This document shows positions 32,530-48,100 of a DNA stretch of 64,000 bases, piece by piece (position 1 is the first letter of the stretch; the number at the start of each line of letters is the position of its first letter). A program made the position numbers and the translations under genes. Below the pieces are notes generated by a model. It was not told the DNA's origin and made no database searches. It was given only the letters and a program-made list of their open reading frames with translations. Source of the stretch: Mastigias papua (Eukaryota; Cnidaria; Scyphozoa; Rhizostomeae; Mastigiidae); the NCBI GenBank assembly GCA_964019165.1, contig OZ025278.1, positions 6,398,517 to 6,462,516 of the forward strand. Direction: 5' to 3'.

Positions 32530-35500
32530 ACGGGATTGATTGGACACCAACTGATTGTGATCTCTAATCACCAACTGATTGGACACCAACTGATTGTGAT
32601 CTGTAATAACTAACTGAAGGAATTGATTGGACACCAACTTATTGTGCTCTGTAACCACCAACTGACTGGACAGCAACTGACTGTGATCTGAAATCACCAA
32701 CTGATGTGACTGATTGGACACCAACTAAATGTGATCTGTAATTATCAACTGATTGGACACCAACTGAATGTGATCTGACATCACCATCTGACGGGATTGA
32801 TTGGACACCAACTGATTGTGATCTGTAATTACCAACTGACTGGACACCAACTGAATGTGATCTGAAATCACCAACTGACGTGACTGATTGGACACCAACT
32901 AAATGTGATCTGTAATTATCAACTGAATGGACACCAACTGAGTGTGATCTCTAATCAGCAACTGATTGGACGCAAACTGAATGTGATCTGAAATCACCAA
33001 CTGACAGGACTGATTGGACACCAACTGATTGTGATCTGTAATCAGCAACTGATTGGACACCAACTGATTGTGATCTGTAATCAACAACTGACGGGACTGA
33101 TTGGACACCAACTGATCGTGATCTGAAATCACCAACTGACGTGACTGATTGTACACCAACTAAATGTCATCTGTAATTATCAACTGATTGGACACCAACT
33201 GATTGTGATCTCTAATCACCAACTGATTGGACACCAACTGATTGTGATCTGTAATCACTAACTGATTGGATTGATTGGACACCAACTGAATGTTATCTGA
33301 AGTCACCAACTGATTGGATTGATTGGACACCAACTGAATGTGATCTGAAATCACCATCTGACGGAACTGATTGGACACCAACTGAATGTGATCTCTAATC
33401 ACCAACTGATTGGACACCAACTGATTGTGATCTGTAATCACTAACTGAAGGAATTGATTGGACAGCAACTGATTGTGATCTGTAACTACCAACTGACTGG
33501 ACAGCAACTGATTGTGATCTGAAATCACCAACTGACGTGACTGATTGGACACCACCTGAATATGATCTGTAATCACCAACTGATTGGAAAATAATTGAAT
33601 GTGATCTGAAATCACCAACTGACCGGACTGATTGGACACCAACTGATTGTGATCTCTAATCACCTACTGATTGGACACCAACTGAATGTGATCTGAAATC
33701 ACAAACTGACGGGACACCAACTGAATGTGATCTGAAATCACCAACTGACAGGACTGATTGGGCACCAACTGATTGGACACCAACCAAATGTGATCTGTAA
33801 TCACCATCTGGCAGGATTGATCGGACACCAACTGATTTTGATCTGTAATTATCAACTGACTTGACACCAATTGAATGTGATATGACATCATCAACTGATG
33901 GGACTGATTGGACACCAACTGATTGTGATCTCTAATCACCAACTGATTGGACAGAAACTAAATGTGATCTGTAATCACCAACTGACGGGACTGATTGGAC
34001 GCCAACTGATTGGACACCAACCGACTGTGATCTGAAATCACCATCTGACGGGATTGATTGGACACCAACTGATTGTGATCTCTAATCACCAACTGATTGG
34101 ACACCAACTGATTGTGATCTGTAATAACTAACTGAAGGAATTGATTGGACACCAACTTATTGTGCTCTGTAACCACCAACTGACTGGACAGCAACTGACT
34201 GTGATCTGAAATCACCAACTGATGTGACTGATTGGACACCAACTAAATGTGATCTGTAATTATCAACTGATTGGACACCAACTGAGTGTGATCTGACATC
34301 ACCATCTGACGGGATTGATTGGACACCAACTGATTGTGATCTGTAATTACCAACTGACAGGACACCAACTGAATGTGATCTGAAATCACCAACTGACGTG
34401 ACTGATTGGACACCAACTAAATGTGATCTGTAATTATCAACTGATTGGACACCAACTGAGTGTGATCTCTAATCAGCAACTGATTGGACGCAAACTGAAT
34501 GTGATCTGAAATCACCAACTGACAGGACTGATTGGACACCAACTGATTGTGATCTGTAATCAGCAACTGATTGGACACCAACTGATTGTGATCTGTAATC
34601 AACAACTGACGGGACTGATTGGACACCAACTGATCGTGATCTGAAATCACCAACTGACGTGACTGATTGTACACCAACTAAATGTCATCTGTAATTATCA
34701 ACTGATTGGACACTAACTGATTGTGATCTCTAATCACCAACTGATTGGACACCAACTGATTGTGATCTGTAATCACTAACTGATTGGATTGATTGGACAC
34801 CAACTGAATGTGATCTGAAATCACCAACTGATTGGATTGATTGGACACCAACTGAATGTGATCTGAAATCACCATCTGACGGAACTGATTGGACACCAAC
34901 TGAATGTGATCTCTAATCACCAACTGATTGGACACCAACTGATTGTGATCTGTAATCACTAACTGAAGGAATTGATTGGACAGCAACTGATTGTGATCTG
35001 TAACCACCAACTGACTGGACAGCAACTGATTGTGATCTGAAATCACCAACTGACGTGACTGATTGGACACCACCTGAATATGATCTGTAATCACCAACTG
35101 ATTGGAAAATAATTGAATGTGATCTGAAATCACCAACTGACCGGACTGATTGGACACCAACTGATTGTGATCTCTAATCACCTACTGATTGGACACCAAC
35201 TGAATGTGATCTGAAATCACAAACTGACGGGACACCAACTGAATGTGATCTGAAATCACCAACTGACGGGACTGATTGGGCACCAACTGATTGGACACCA
35301 ACCAGATGTGATCTGTAATCACCATCTGGCAGGATTGATCGGACACCAACTGATTTTGATCTGTAATTATCAACTGACTTGACACCAATTGAATGTGATA
35401 TGAAATCATCAACTGATGGGACTGATTGGACACCAACTGATTGTGATCTCTAATCACCAACTGATTGGACAGAAACTAAATGTGATCTGTAATCACCAAC

Positions 35501-35565
35501 TGACGGGACTGATTGGACGCCAACTGATTGGACACCAACCGACTGTGATCTGAAATCACCATCTG
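32530..35565. repeat. 1,518-bp tandem duplication inside the array
   Basis: The order of variant units at about 32530-34047 is repeated at about 34048-35565 with few differences. For example, the runs ending at 33159, 33663 and 33942 recur at 34677, 35181 and 35460, all 1,518 bases later. Small differences (GTTATCTGAAGTC at about 33292 against GTGATCTGAAATC in the second copy) show the copies are slightly diverged. Confidence 0.85.
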
Positions 35566-38500
35566 GCAGGATTGATCGGACACCAACTGATTTTGATCTG
35601 TAATTATCAACTGACAGGACACCAATTGAATGTGATATGAAATCATCAACTGACGGGACTGATTGGACACCAACTGATTGTGATCTCTAATCACCAACTG
35701 AATGGACACCAATTAAATGTGATCTGTAATCACCAACTGATGGGATTAGTTGGACATCAACTAGATGTGATCTGACATCACCAACTGATTGGATTAGTTG
35801 GACATCAACTAGATGTGATCTGACATCACCAACTGACAGGACTGATTGGAAACCAACTGAATGTGATCAGCAATCAGCAACTCACTGGACACCAACTGAT
35901 TGTGGTCTGACATCACCAACTGACGTGACTGATTGGACACCAACTAAATGTGATATGTAATTATCACCTGATTGGACACCAACTGAGTGTGATCGGACAT
36001 CACCATCTGACGGGATTGATTGGACACCAACTGATTGTGATCTGTAATTATCAACTGACTGGACACCAATTGAATGTGATCTGAAATCATCAACTGACGG
36101 GACTGATTGGACACCAACTGATTGTGATCTCTAATCACCAACTGATTGAACACCAACTGATTGTGATCTGTAATCACTAACTGAAGGAATTGATTGGACA
36201 GCAACTGATTGTGATCTGTAACCACCAACTGACTGGACAGCAACTGATTGTGATCGGAAATCACCAACTGACGTGACTGATTTGACACCAACTAAATGTG
36301 ATCTGTAATTATCAACTGATTGGACACCAACTGAGTGTGATATGAAATCACCAACTGACGGGACTGATTGGACACCAACTGATTGTGATCTCTAAGCACC
36401 AACTGACTGGACACCATCTGATTGTGACCTGTAATCACCAACTGATTGGATTGATTGGACACCAACTGAATGTGATCTGAAATCACCATCTGACGGAACT
36501 GATTGGACACCTACTGAATGTGATCTCTAATCACCAACTGATTGTGATCTGTAATAACTAACTGAAGGAATTGATTGGACAGCAACTGATTGTGATGTGT
36601 AACCACCAACTGACTGGACACCAACTGAGTGTGATCTGAAATCACCAACTGACTGGACTGATTGGACACCAACTGATTGTGATCTGTAATTATCAACTGA
36701 CTGGACACCAATTGAATGTGATCTGAAATCATCAACTGACGGGACTGATTGGACACCAACTGATTGTGATCTCTAATCACCAACTGATAGGATTGATTGG
36801 ACACCACCTTAGTGTGATCTATAATCACCAACTGACTGGACACCAATTGAATGTGATCTGAAATCACTACCTGACGGGACTGATTGGAGACCAACTGATT
36901 GTGATCTGTAATCACCAACTGACTGGACACCAACTGTTTGTGATCTGAAATCACCAACTGACGTGACTGATTGGACACCAACTAAATGTGATCAATTATT
37001 ATCATCTGATTGGACATCAAATGAGTGTGATCTGACATCCCTTTCTGACGGATTGATTGGACACCAACTGATTGTGATCTGTAACCACCAACTGACTGGA
37101 GACCAACTGATTGTGATCTGTAATTACCAACTGACAGGACTGATTGGACACCAACTGATTGTGATCTGTAATCACCAACTGATTGGACACCAACTGATTG
37201 TAATCACTAACTGTAGGGATTGATTGGACACCAACTGATTGTGATCTGTGACCACCAACTGATTGGACACCAACTGAATGTGATCTGAAATCACCAACAG
37301 ACGTGACTGATTGGATACCAACTGATTGTGATCTGTAATTACCAACTGACTCGACACCAATTGAATGTAATCTGAATTCACCAACTGACGGGACTGATTG
37401 GAGACCAACTGAATTTGATCTGTAATCACCAACTGACTGGAGACCAACTGATTGTGATCTGTAATTACCAACTGACAGGACTGATTGGACACCAACTGAT
37501 TGTGATCTGTAATTACCAACTGATTGCACACCAACTGATTGTAATCACTAACTGTAGGGATTGATTGGACACCAACCGATTGCGATCTGTAATCACCAAC
37601 TGATTGGACACCAACTGAATGTGATCTGAAATCACCATCTGACGGGACTGATTGGACACCAACTGAATGTGATCTGTAATCACTAACTGAAGGGATTGAT
37701 TAGACACCAACTGATTGTGATCTGTAGCCACCAACTGATTGGACGCAAACTGAATGTGATCTGACATCACTAACTGATAGGACTGATTGGACACCAACTG
37801 ATTGTGATCTGTAATCACCAACTGATGGACACCAACTGATTGTGATCTGTAAACACTAACTTAAGGGATTGATTAGACAGCAACTTATTGTTATCTGTAG
37901 CCACCAATTGATTGGACACCAACTGATTGTGATCTGTAATCACCAACTGAAGGGATTGATTAGACACCAACTGAATGTGATCTGCAATCACCATCTGACG
38001 GGACTGATTGGACACCAACTGATTGTGATCTGTAATCACGAACTGATTGGACACCAACTGATTGTGATCTGTAATCACTAACTGAAGGGATTGATTAGAC
38101 ACCAACTGATTGTGATCTGTAGCCACCAACTGATTGGACGCAAACTGAATGTAATCTGAAATCACCAACTAACAGGACTGATTGGACACCAACTGATTGT
38201 GATCTGTAATCAGCAACTGATTGGGCACCAACTGATTGTGATCTGTAATCAACAACTGACGGGACTGATTGGAGACCAACTGAATTTGATCTGTAATCAC
38301 GAACTGACTGGAGACCAACTGATTGTGATCTGTAATTACCAACTGACAATACTGATTGGACACCAACTGATTGTGATCTGTAATCACCAACTGATTGGAC
38401 ACCAACTGATTGTAATCACTAACTGTAGGGATTGATTGGACACCAACTGATTGTGATCTATGACCACCAACTGATTGGACACCAACTGAATGTGATCTGA

Positions 38501-41500
38501 AATCACCAACAGACGTGACTGATTGGACACCAACTGATTGTGATCTGTAATCACCAACTGACTCGACACCAATTGAATGTAATCTGACTTCACCAACTGA
38601 CGGGACTGATTGGAGACCAACTGAATTTGATTTGTAATCGCCAACTGACTGGAGACCAACTGATTGTGATCTGTAATTACCAACTGACAGGACTGATTGG
38701 ACACCAAGTGAATGTGATCTGTAATCACCAACTGACAGGACTGATTGGACACCAACTGATTGTGATCTGTAATCACCAACTGATTGGACACCAACTGATT
38801 GTAATCACTAACTATAGGAATTGATTGGACACCAACTGATTGTGATCTGTAACCACCACCTGATTGGACACCAACTGAATGTGATCTGAAATCACCAACA
38901 GACGTGACTGATTGGATACCAACTGATTGTGATCTTTAGTCACCAACTATCTCGACACCAATTGAATGTAATCTGAATTCACCAACTGACGGGACTGATT
39001 GGACACCAACTGATTGTGATCTGTAATCACCAACTGATTGGAAACCAACTGAATGTGATCTGTAATCACCAACTGACTGGACATCAACTTATTGTGATCG
39101 GTAATCACCAACTGACGGGACTGATTGGACACCAACGGAATGTGATCTGAAATCACCAACTGACGGGACTGATTGGAGACCAACTGATTGTGATCTCTAA
39201 TCACCAACTGATTGGACACCAACTGATTGTGATCTGTAGTCACAAACTGAAGGGACTGATTGAACGCCAACTGAATGTGATCTGTAATCACCAACTGATT
39301 GGACACCAACTGAATGTGATCTGTAATCACCATCTGAATTGATTGATTGGACACCAACTGAATGTGATCTGTAATCACTAACTGATTGGACACCAACTGA
39401 ATGTGATCTGACATCACCATCTGACGGGACTGAATGGACACCAACTGAATGTGATCTGTAATCACTAACTGAAGGGATTGATTAGACACCAACTGATTGT
39501 GATCTGTAGCCACGAACTGATTGGAAGCAAACTGTATGTGATCTGAAATCACCAACTGACAGGACTGATTGGACACCAACTGATTGTGATCTGTAATTAC
39601 CAACTGATTGCACACCAAGTGATTGTAATCACTAACTGTAGGGATTGATTGGACACCAACCGATTGTGATCTGTAATCACCAACTGATTGGACAACAACT
39701 GAATGTGATCTGAAATCACCATCTGACGGAACTGATTGGACACCAACTGAATGTGATCTGTAATCACTAACTGAAGGGATTCATTAGACACCAACTGATT
39801 GTAATCTGTAGCCACCAACTGATTGGACGCAAACTGAATGTGATCTGAAATCACCAACTGATAGGACTGATTGGACACCAACTGATTGTGATCTGTAATC
39901 ACCAACTGATGGACACCAACTGATTGTGATCTGTAAACACTAACTTAAGGGATTGATTAGACAGCAACTTATTGTTATCTGTAGCCACCAATTGATTGGA
40001 CACCAACTGATTGTGATCTGTAATCAACAACTGACGGGACTGATTGGAGACCAACTGAATTTGATCTGTAATCACCAACTGACTGGAGACCAACTGATTG
40101 TGATCTGTAATTACCAACTGACAGGACTGATTGGACACCAACTGATTGTGATCTGTAATCACCAACTGATTGGACACCAACTGATTGTAATCACTAACCG
40201 TAGGGATTGATTGGACACCAACTGATTGTGATCTGTGACCACCAACTGATTGGAAACCAACTGAATGTGATCTGACATCACCAACAGACGTGACTGATTG
40301 GACACCAACTGATTGTGATCTCTAATCACCAACTGATTGGACACCAACTGATTGTGATCTGTAATAACTAACTGAAGGAATTGATTGGACACCAACTTAT
40401 TGTGCTCTGTAACCACCAACTGACTGGACAGCAACTGACTGTGATCTGAAATCACCAACTGATGTGACTGATTGGACACCAACTAAATGTGATCTGTAAT
40501 TATCAACTGATTGGACACCAACTGAGTGTGATCTGACATCACCATCTGACGGGATTGATTGGACACCAACTGATTGTGATCTGTAATTACCAACTGACTG
40601 GACACCAACTGAATGTGATCTGAAATCACCAACTGACGTGACTGATTGGACACCAACTAAATGTGATCTGTAATTATCAACTGATTGGACACCAACTGAG
40701 TGTGATCTCTAATCAGCAACTGATTGGACGCAAACTGAATGTGATCTGAAATCACCAACTGACAGGACTGATTGGACACCAACTGATTGTGATCTGTAAT
40801 CAGGAACTGATTGGACACCAACTGATTGTGATCTGTAATCAACAACTGACGGGACTGATTGGACACCAACTGATCGTGATCTGAAATCACCAACTGACGT
40901 GACTGATTGTACACCAACTAAATGTCATCTGTAATTATCAACTGATTGCACACTAACTGATTGTGATCTCTAATCACCAACTGATTGGACACCAACTGAT
41001 TGTGATCTGTAATCACTAACTGATTGGATTGATTGGACACCAACTGAATGTGATCTGAAATCACCAACTGATTGGATTGATTGGACACCAACTGAATGTG
41101 ATCTGAAATCACCATCTGAAGGAACTGATTGGACACCAACTGAATGTGATCTCTAATCACCAACTGATTGGACACCAACTGATTGTGATCTGTAATCACT
41201 AACTGAAGGAATTGATTGGACAGCAACTGATTGTGATCTGTAACCACCAACTGACTGGACAGCAACTGATTGTGATCTGAAATCACCAACTGACGTGACT
41301 GATTGGACACCACCTGAATATGATCTGTAATCACCAACTGATTGGAAAATAATTGACTGTGATCTGAAATCACCAACTGACCGGACTGATTGGACACCAA
41401 CTGATTGTGATCTCTAATCACCTACTGATTGGACACCAACTGAATGTGATCTGAAATCACAAACTGACGGGACACCAACTGAATGTGATCTGAAATCACC

Positions 41501-44500
41501 AACTGACGGGACTGATTGGGCACCAACTGATTGGACACCAACCAGATGTGATCTGTAATCACCATCTGGCAGGATTGATCGGACACCAACTGATTTTGAT
41601 CTGTAATTATCAACTGACTTGACACCAATTGAATGTGATATGAAATCATCAACTGATGGGACTGATTGGACACCAACTGATTGTGATCTCTAATCACCAA
41701 CTGATTGGACAGAAACTAAATGTGATCTGTAATCACCAACTGACGGGACTGATTGGACGCCAACTGATTGGACACCAACCGACTGTGATCTGAAATCACC
41801 ATCTGGCAGGATTGATCGGACACCAACTGATTTTGATCTGTAATTATCAACTGACAGGACACCAATTGAATGTGATATGAAATCATCAACTGACGGGACT
41901 GATTGGACACCAACTGATTGTGATCTCTAATCACCAACTGAATGGACACCAATTAAATGTGATCTGTAATCACCAACTGATGGGATTAGTTGGACATCAA
42001 CTAGATGTGATCTGACATCACCAACTGATTGGATTAGTTGGACATCAACTAGATGTGATCTGACATCACCAACTGACAGGACTGATTGGAAACCAACTGA
42101 ATGTGATCAGCAATCAGCAACTCACTGGACACCAACTGATTGTGGTCTGAAATCACCAACTGACGTGACTGATTGGACACCAACTAAATGTGATATGTAA
42201 TTATCACCTGATTGGACACCAACTGAGTGTGATCGGACATCACCATCTGACGGGATTGATTGGACACCAACTGATTGTGATCTGTAATTATCAACTGACT
42301 GGACACCAATTGAATGTGATCTGAAATCATCAACTGACGGGACTGATTGGACACCAACTGATTGTGATCTCTAATCACCAACTGATTGAACACCAACTGA
42401 TTGTGATCTGTAATCACTAACTGAAGGAATTGATTGGACAGCAACTGATTGTGATCTGTAACCACCAACTGACTGGACAGCAACTGATTGTGATCGGAAA
42501 TCACCAACTGACGTGACTGATTTGACACCAACTAAATGTGATCTGTAATTATCAACTGATTGGACACCAACTGAGTGTGATATGAAATCACCAACTGACG
42601 GGACTGATTGGACACCAACTGATTGTGATCTCTAAGCACCAACTGACTGGACACCATCTGATTGTGACCTGTAATCACCAACTGATTGGATTGATTGGAC
42701 ACCAACTGAATGTGATCTGAAATCACCATCTGACGGAACTGATTGGACACCTACTGAATGTGATCTCTAATCACCAACTGATTGTGATCTGTAATAACTA
42801 ACTGAAGGAATTGATTGGACAGCAACTGATTGTGATGTGTAACCACCAACTGACTGGACACCAACTGAGTGTGATCTGAAATCACCAACTGACTGGACTG
42901 ATTGGACACCAACTGATTGTGATCTGTAATTATCAACTGACTGGACACCAATTGAATGTGATCTGAAATCATCAACTGACGGGACTGATTGGACACCAAC
43001 TGATTGTGATCTCTAATCACCAACTGATAGGATTGATTGGACACCACCTTAGTGTGATCTATAATCACCAACTGACTGGACACCAATTGAATGTGATCTG
43101 AAATCACTACCTGACGGGACTGATTGGAGACCAACTGATTGTGATCTGTAATCACCAACTGACTGGACACCAACTGTTTGTGATCTGAAATCACCAACTG
43201 ACGTGACTGATTGGACACCAACTAAATGTGATCAATTATTATCATCTGATTGGACATCAAATGAGTGTGATCTGACATCCCTTTCTGACGGATAGATTGG
43301 ACACCAACTGATTGTGATCTGTAACCACCAACTGACTGGAGACCAACTGATTGTGATCTGTAATTACCAACTGACAGGACTGATTGGACACCAACTGATT
43401 GTGATCTGTAATCACCAACTGATTGGACACCAACTGATTGTAATCACTAACTGTAGGGATTGATTGGACACCAACTGATTGTGATCTGTGACCACCAACT
43501 GATTGGACACCAACTGAATGTGATCTGAAATCACCAACAGACGTGACTGATTGGATACCAACTGATTGTGATCTGTAATTACCAACTGACTCGACACCAA
43601 TTGAATGTAATCTGAATTCACCAACTGACGGGACTGATTGGAGACCAACTGAATTTGATCTGTAATCACCAACTGACTGGAGACCAACTGATTGTGATCT
43701 GTAATTACCAACTGACAGGACTGATTGGACACCAACTGATTGTGATCTGTAATTACCAACTGATTGCACACCAACTGATTGTAATCACTAACTGTAGGGA
43801 TTGATTGGACACCAACCGATTGCGATCTGTAATCACCAACTGATTGGACACCAACTGAATGTGATCTGAAATCACCATCTGACGGGACTGATTGGACACC
43901 AACTGAATGTGATCTGTAATCACTAACTGAAGGGATTGATTAGACACCAACTGATTGTGATCTGTAGCCACCAACTGATTGGACGCAAACTGAATGTGAT
44001 CTGACATCACTAACTGATAGGACTGATTGGACACCAACTGATTGTGATCTGTAATCACCAACTGATGGACACCAACTGATTGTGATCTGTAAACACTAAC
44101 TTAAGGGATTGATTAGACAGCAACTTATTGTTATCTGTAGCCACCAATTGATTGGACACCAACTGATTGTGATCTGTAATCACCAACTGAAGGGATTGAT
44201 TAGACACCAACTGAATGTGATCTGCAATCACCATCTGACGGGACTGATTGGACACCAACTGATTGTGATCTGTAATCACGAACTGATTGGACACCAACTG
44301 ATTGTGATCTGTAATCACTAACTGAAGGGATTGATTAGACACCAACTGATTGTGATCTGTAGCCACCAACTGATTGGACGCAAACTGAATGTAATCTGAA
44401 ATCACCAACTAACAGGACTGATTGGACACCAACTGATTGTGATCTGTAATCAGCAACTGATTGGGCACCAACTGATTGTGATCTGTAATCAACAACTGAC

Positions 44501-45110
44501 GGGACTGATTGGAGACCAACTGAATTTGATCTGTAATCACGAACTGACTGGAGACCAACTGATTGTGATCTGTAATTACCAACTGACAATACTGATTGGA
44601 CACCAACTGATTGTGATCTGTAATCACCAACTGATTGGACACCAACTGATTGTAATCACTAACTGTAGGGATTGATTGGACACCAACTGATTGTGATCTA
44701 TGACCACCAACTGATTGGACACCAACTGAATGTGATCTGAAATCACCAACAGACGTGACTGATTGGACACCAACTGATTGTGATCTGTAATCACCAACTG
44801 ACTCGACACCAATTGAATGTAATCTGACTTCACCAACTGACGGGACTGATTGGAGACCAACTGAATTTGATTTGTAATCGCCAACTGACTGGAGACCAAC
44901 TGATTGTGATCTGTAATTACCAACTGACAGGACTGATTGGACACCAAGTGAATGTGATCTGTAATCACCAACTGACAGGACTGATTGGACACCAACTGAT
45001 TGTGATCTGTAATCACCAACTGATTGGACACCAACTGATTGTAATCACTAACTATAGGAATTGATTGGACACCAACTGATTGTGATCTGTAACCACCACC
45101 TGATTGGACG
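34048..45110. repeat. 6,240-bp higher-order block, two copies
   Basis: The unit order from about 34048 reappears 6,240 bases later from about 40288 and stays matched to about 45110. I saw only scattered single-base changes, such as C at 35911 against A at 42151 and T at 37054 against A at 43294. The long match and low divergence mean a recent duplication of a multi-kilobase block. Confidence 0.88.
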
Positions 45111-48100
45111 CAAACTGAATGTGATCTGAAATCACCAACTGACAGGACTGATTGGACACCAACTGATTGTGATCTGTAATCAGCAACTGATTGGACACCA
45201 ACTGATTGTGATCTGTAATCAACAACTGACGGGACTGATTGGACACCAACTGATCGTGATCTGAAATCACCAACTGACGTGACTGATTGTACACCAACTA
45301 AATGTCATCTGTAATTATCAACTGATTGGACACTAACTGATTGTGATCTCTAATCACCAACTGATTGGACACCAACTGATTGTGATCTGTAATCACTAAC
45401 TGATTGGATTGATTGGACACCAACTGAATGTGATCTGAAATCACCAACTGATTGGATTGATTGGACACCAACTGAATGTGATCTGAAATCACCATCTGAC
45501 GGAACTGATTGGACACCAACTGAATGTGATCTCTAATCACCAACTGATTGGACACCAACTGATTGTGATCTGTAATCACTAACTGAAGGAATTGATTGGA
45601 CAGCAACTGATTGTGATCTGTAACCACCAACTGACTGGACAGCAACTGATTGTGATCTGAAATCACCAACTGACGTGACTGATTGGACACCACCTGAATA
45701 TGATCTGTAATCACCAACTGATTGGAAAATAATTGAATGTGATCTGAAATCACCAACTGACCGGACTGATTGGACACCAACTGATTGTGATCTCTAATCA
45801 CCTACTGATTGGACACCAACTGAATGTGATCTGAAATCACAAACTGACGGGACACCAACTGAATGTGATCTGAAATCACCAACTGACGGGACTGATTGGG
45901 CACCAACTGATTGGACACCAACCAGATGTGATCTGTAATCACCATCTGGCAGGATTGATCGGACACCAACTGATTTTGATCTGTAATTATCAACTGACTT
46001 GACACCAATTGAATGTGATATGAAATCATCAACTGATGGGACTGATTGGACACCAACTGATTGTGATCTCTAATCACCAACTGATTGGACAGAAACTAAA
46101 TGTGATCTGTAATCACCAACTGACGGGACTGATTGGACGCCAACTGATTGGACACCAACCGACTGTGATCTGAAATCACCATCTGGCAGGATTGATCGGA
46201 CACCAACTGATTTTGATCTGTAATTATCAACTGACAGGACACCAATTGAATGTGATATGAAATCATCAACTGACGGGACTGATTGGACACCAACTGATTG
46301 TGATCTCTAATCACCAACTGAATGGACACCAATTAAATGTGATCTGTAATCACCAACTGATGGGATTAGTTGGACATCAACTAGATGTGATCTGACATCA
46401 CCAACTGATTGGATTAGTTGGACATCAACTAGATGTGATCTGACATCACCAACTGACAGGACTGATTGGAAACCAACTGAATGTGATCAGCAATCAGCAA
46501 CTCACTGGACACCAACTGATTGTGGTCTGAAATCACCAACTGACGTGACTGATTGGACACCAACTAAATGTGATATGTAATTATCACCTGATTGGACACC
46601 AACTGAGTGTGATCGGACATCACCATCTGACGGGATTGATTGGACACCAACTGATTGTGATCTGTAATTATCAACTGACTGGACACCAATTGAATGTGAT
46701 CTGAAATCATCAACTGACGGGACTGATTGGACACCAACTGATTGTGATCTCTAATCACCAACTGATTGAACACCAACTGATTGTGATCTGTAATCACTAA
46801 CTGAAGGAATTGATTGGACAGCAACTGATTGTGATCTGTAACCACCAACTGACTGGACAGCAACTGATTGTGATCGGAAATCACCAACTGACGTGACTGA
46901 TTTGACACCAACTAAATGTGATCTGTAATTATCAACTGATTGGACACCAACTGAGTGTGATATGAAATCACCAACTGACGGGACTGATTGGACACCAACT
47001 GATTGTGATCTCTAAGCACCAACTGACTGGACACCATCTGATTGTGACCTGTAATCACCAACTGATTGGATTGATTGGACACCAACTGAATGTGATCTGA
47101 AATCACCATCTGACGGAACTGATTGGACACCTACTGAATGTGATCTCTAATCACCAACTGATTGTGATCTGTAATAACTAACTGAAGGAATTGATTGGAC
47201 AGCAACTGATTGTGATGTGTAACCACCAACTGACTGGACACCAACTGAGTGTGATCTGAAATCACCAACTGACTGGACTGATTGGACACCAACTGATTGT
47301 GATCTGTAATTATCAACTGACTGGACACCAATTGAATGTGATCTGAAATCATCAACTGACGGGACTGATTGGACACCAACTGATTGTGATCTCTAATCAC
47401 CAACTGATAGGATTGATTGGACACCACCTTAGTGTGATCTATAATCACCAACTGACTGGACACCAATTGAATGTGATCTGAAATCACTACCTGACGGGAC
47501 TGATTGGAGACCAACTGATTGTGATCTGTAATCACCAACTGACTGGACACCAACTGTTTGTGATCTGAAATCACCAACTGACGTGACTGATTGGACACCA
47601 ACTAAATGTGATCAATTATTATCATCTGATTGGACATCAAATGAGTGTGATCTGACATCCCTTTCTGACGGATTGATTGGACACCAACTGATTGTGATCT
47701 GTAACCACCAACTGACTGGAGACCAACTGATTGTGATCTGTAATTACCAACTGACAGGACTGATTGGACACCAACTGATTGTGATCTGTAATCACCAACT
47801 GATTGGACACCAACTGATTGTAATCACTAACTGTAGGGATTGATTGGACACCAACTGATTGTGATCTGTGACCACCAACTGATTGGACACCAACTGAATG
47901 TGATCTGAAATCACCAACAGACGTGACTGATTGGATACCAACTGATTGTGATCTGTAATTACCAACTGACTCGACACCAATTGAATGTAATCTGAATTCA
48001 CCAACTGACGGGACTGATTGGAGACCAACTGAATTTGATCTGTAATCACCAACTGACTGGAGACCAACTGATTGTGATCTGTAATTACCAACTGACAGGA

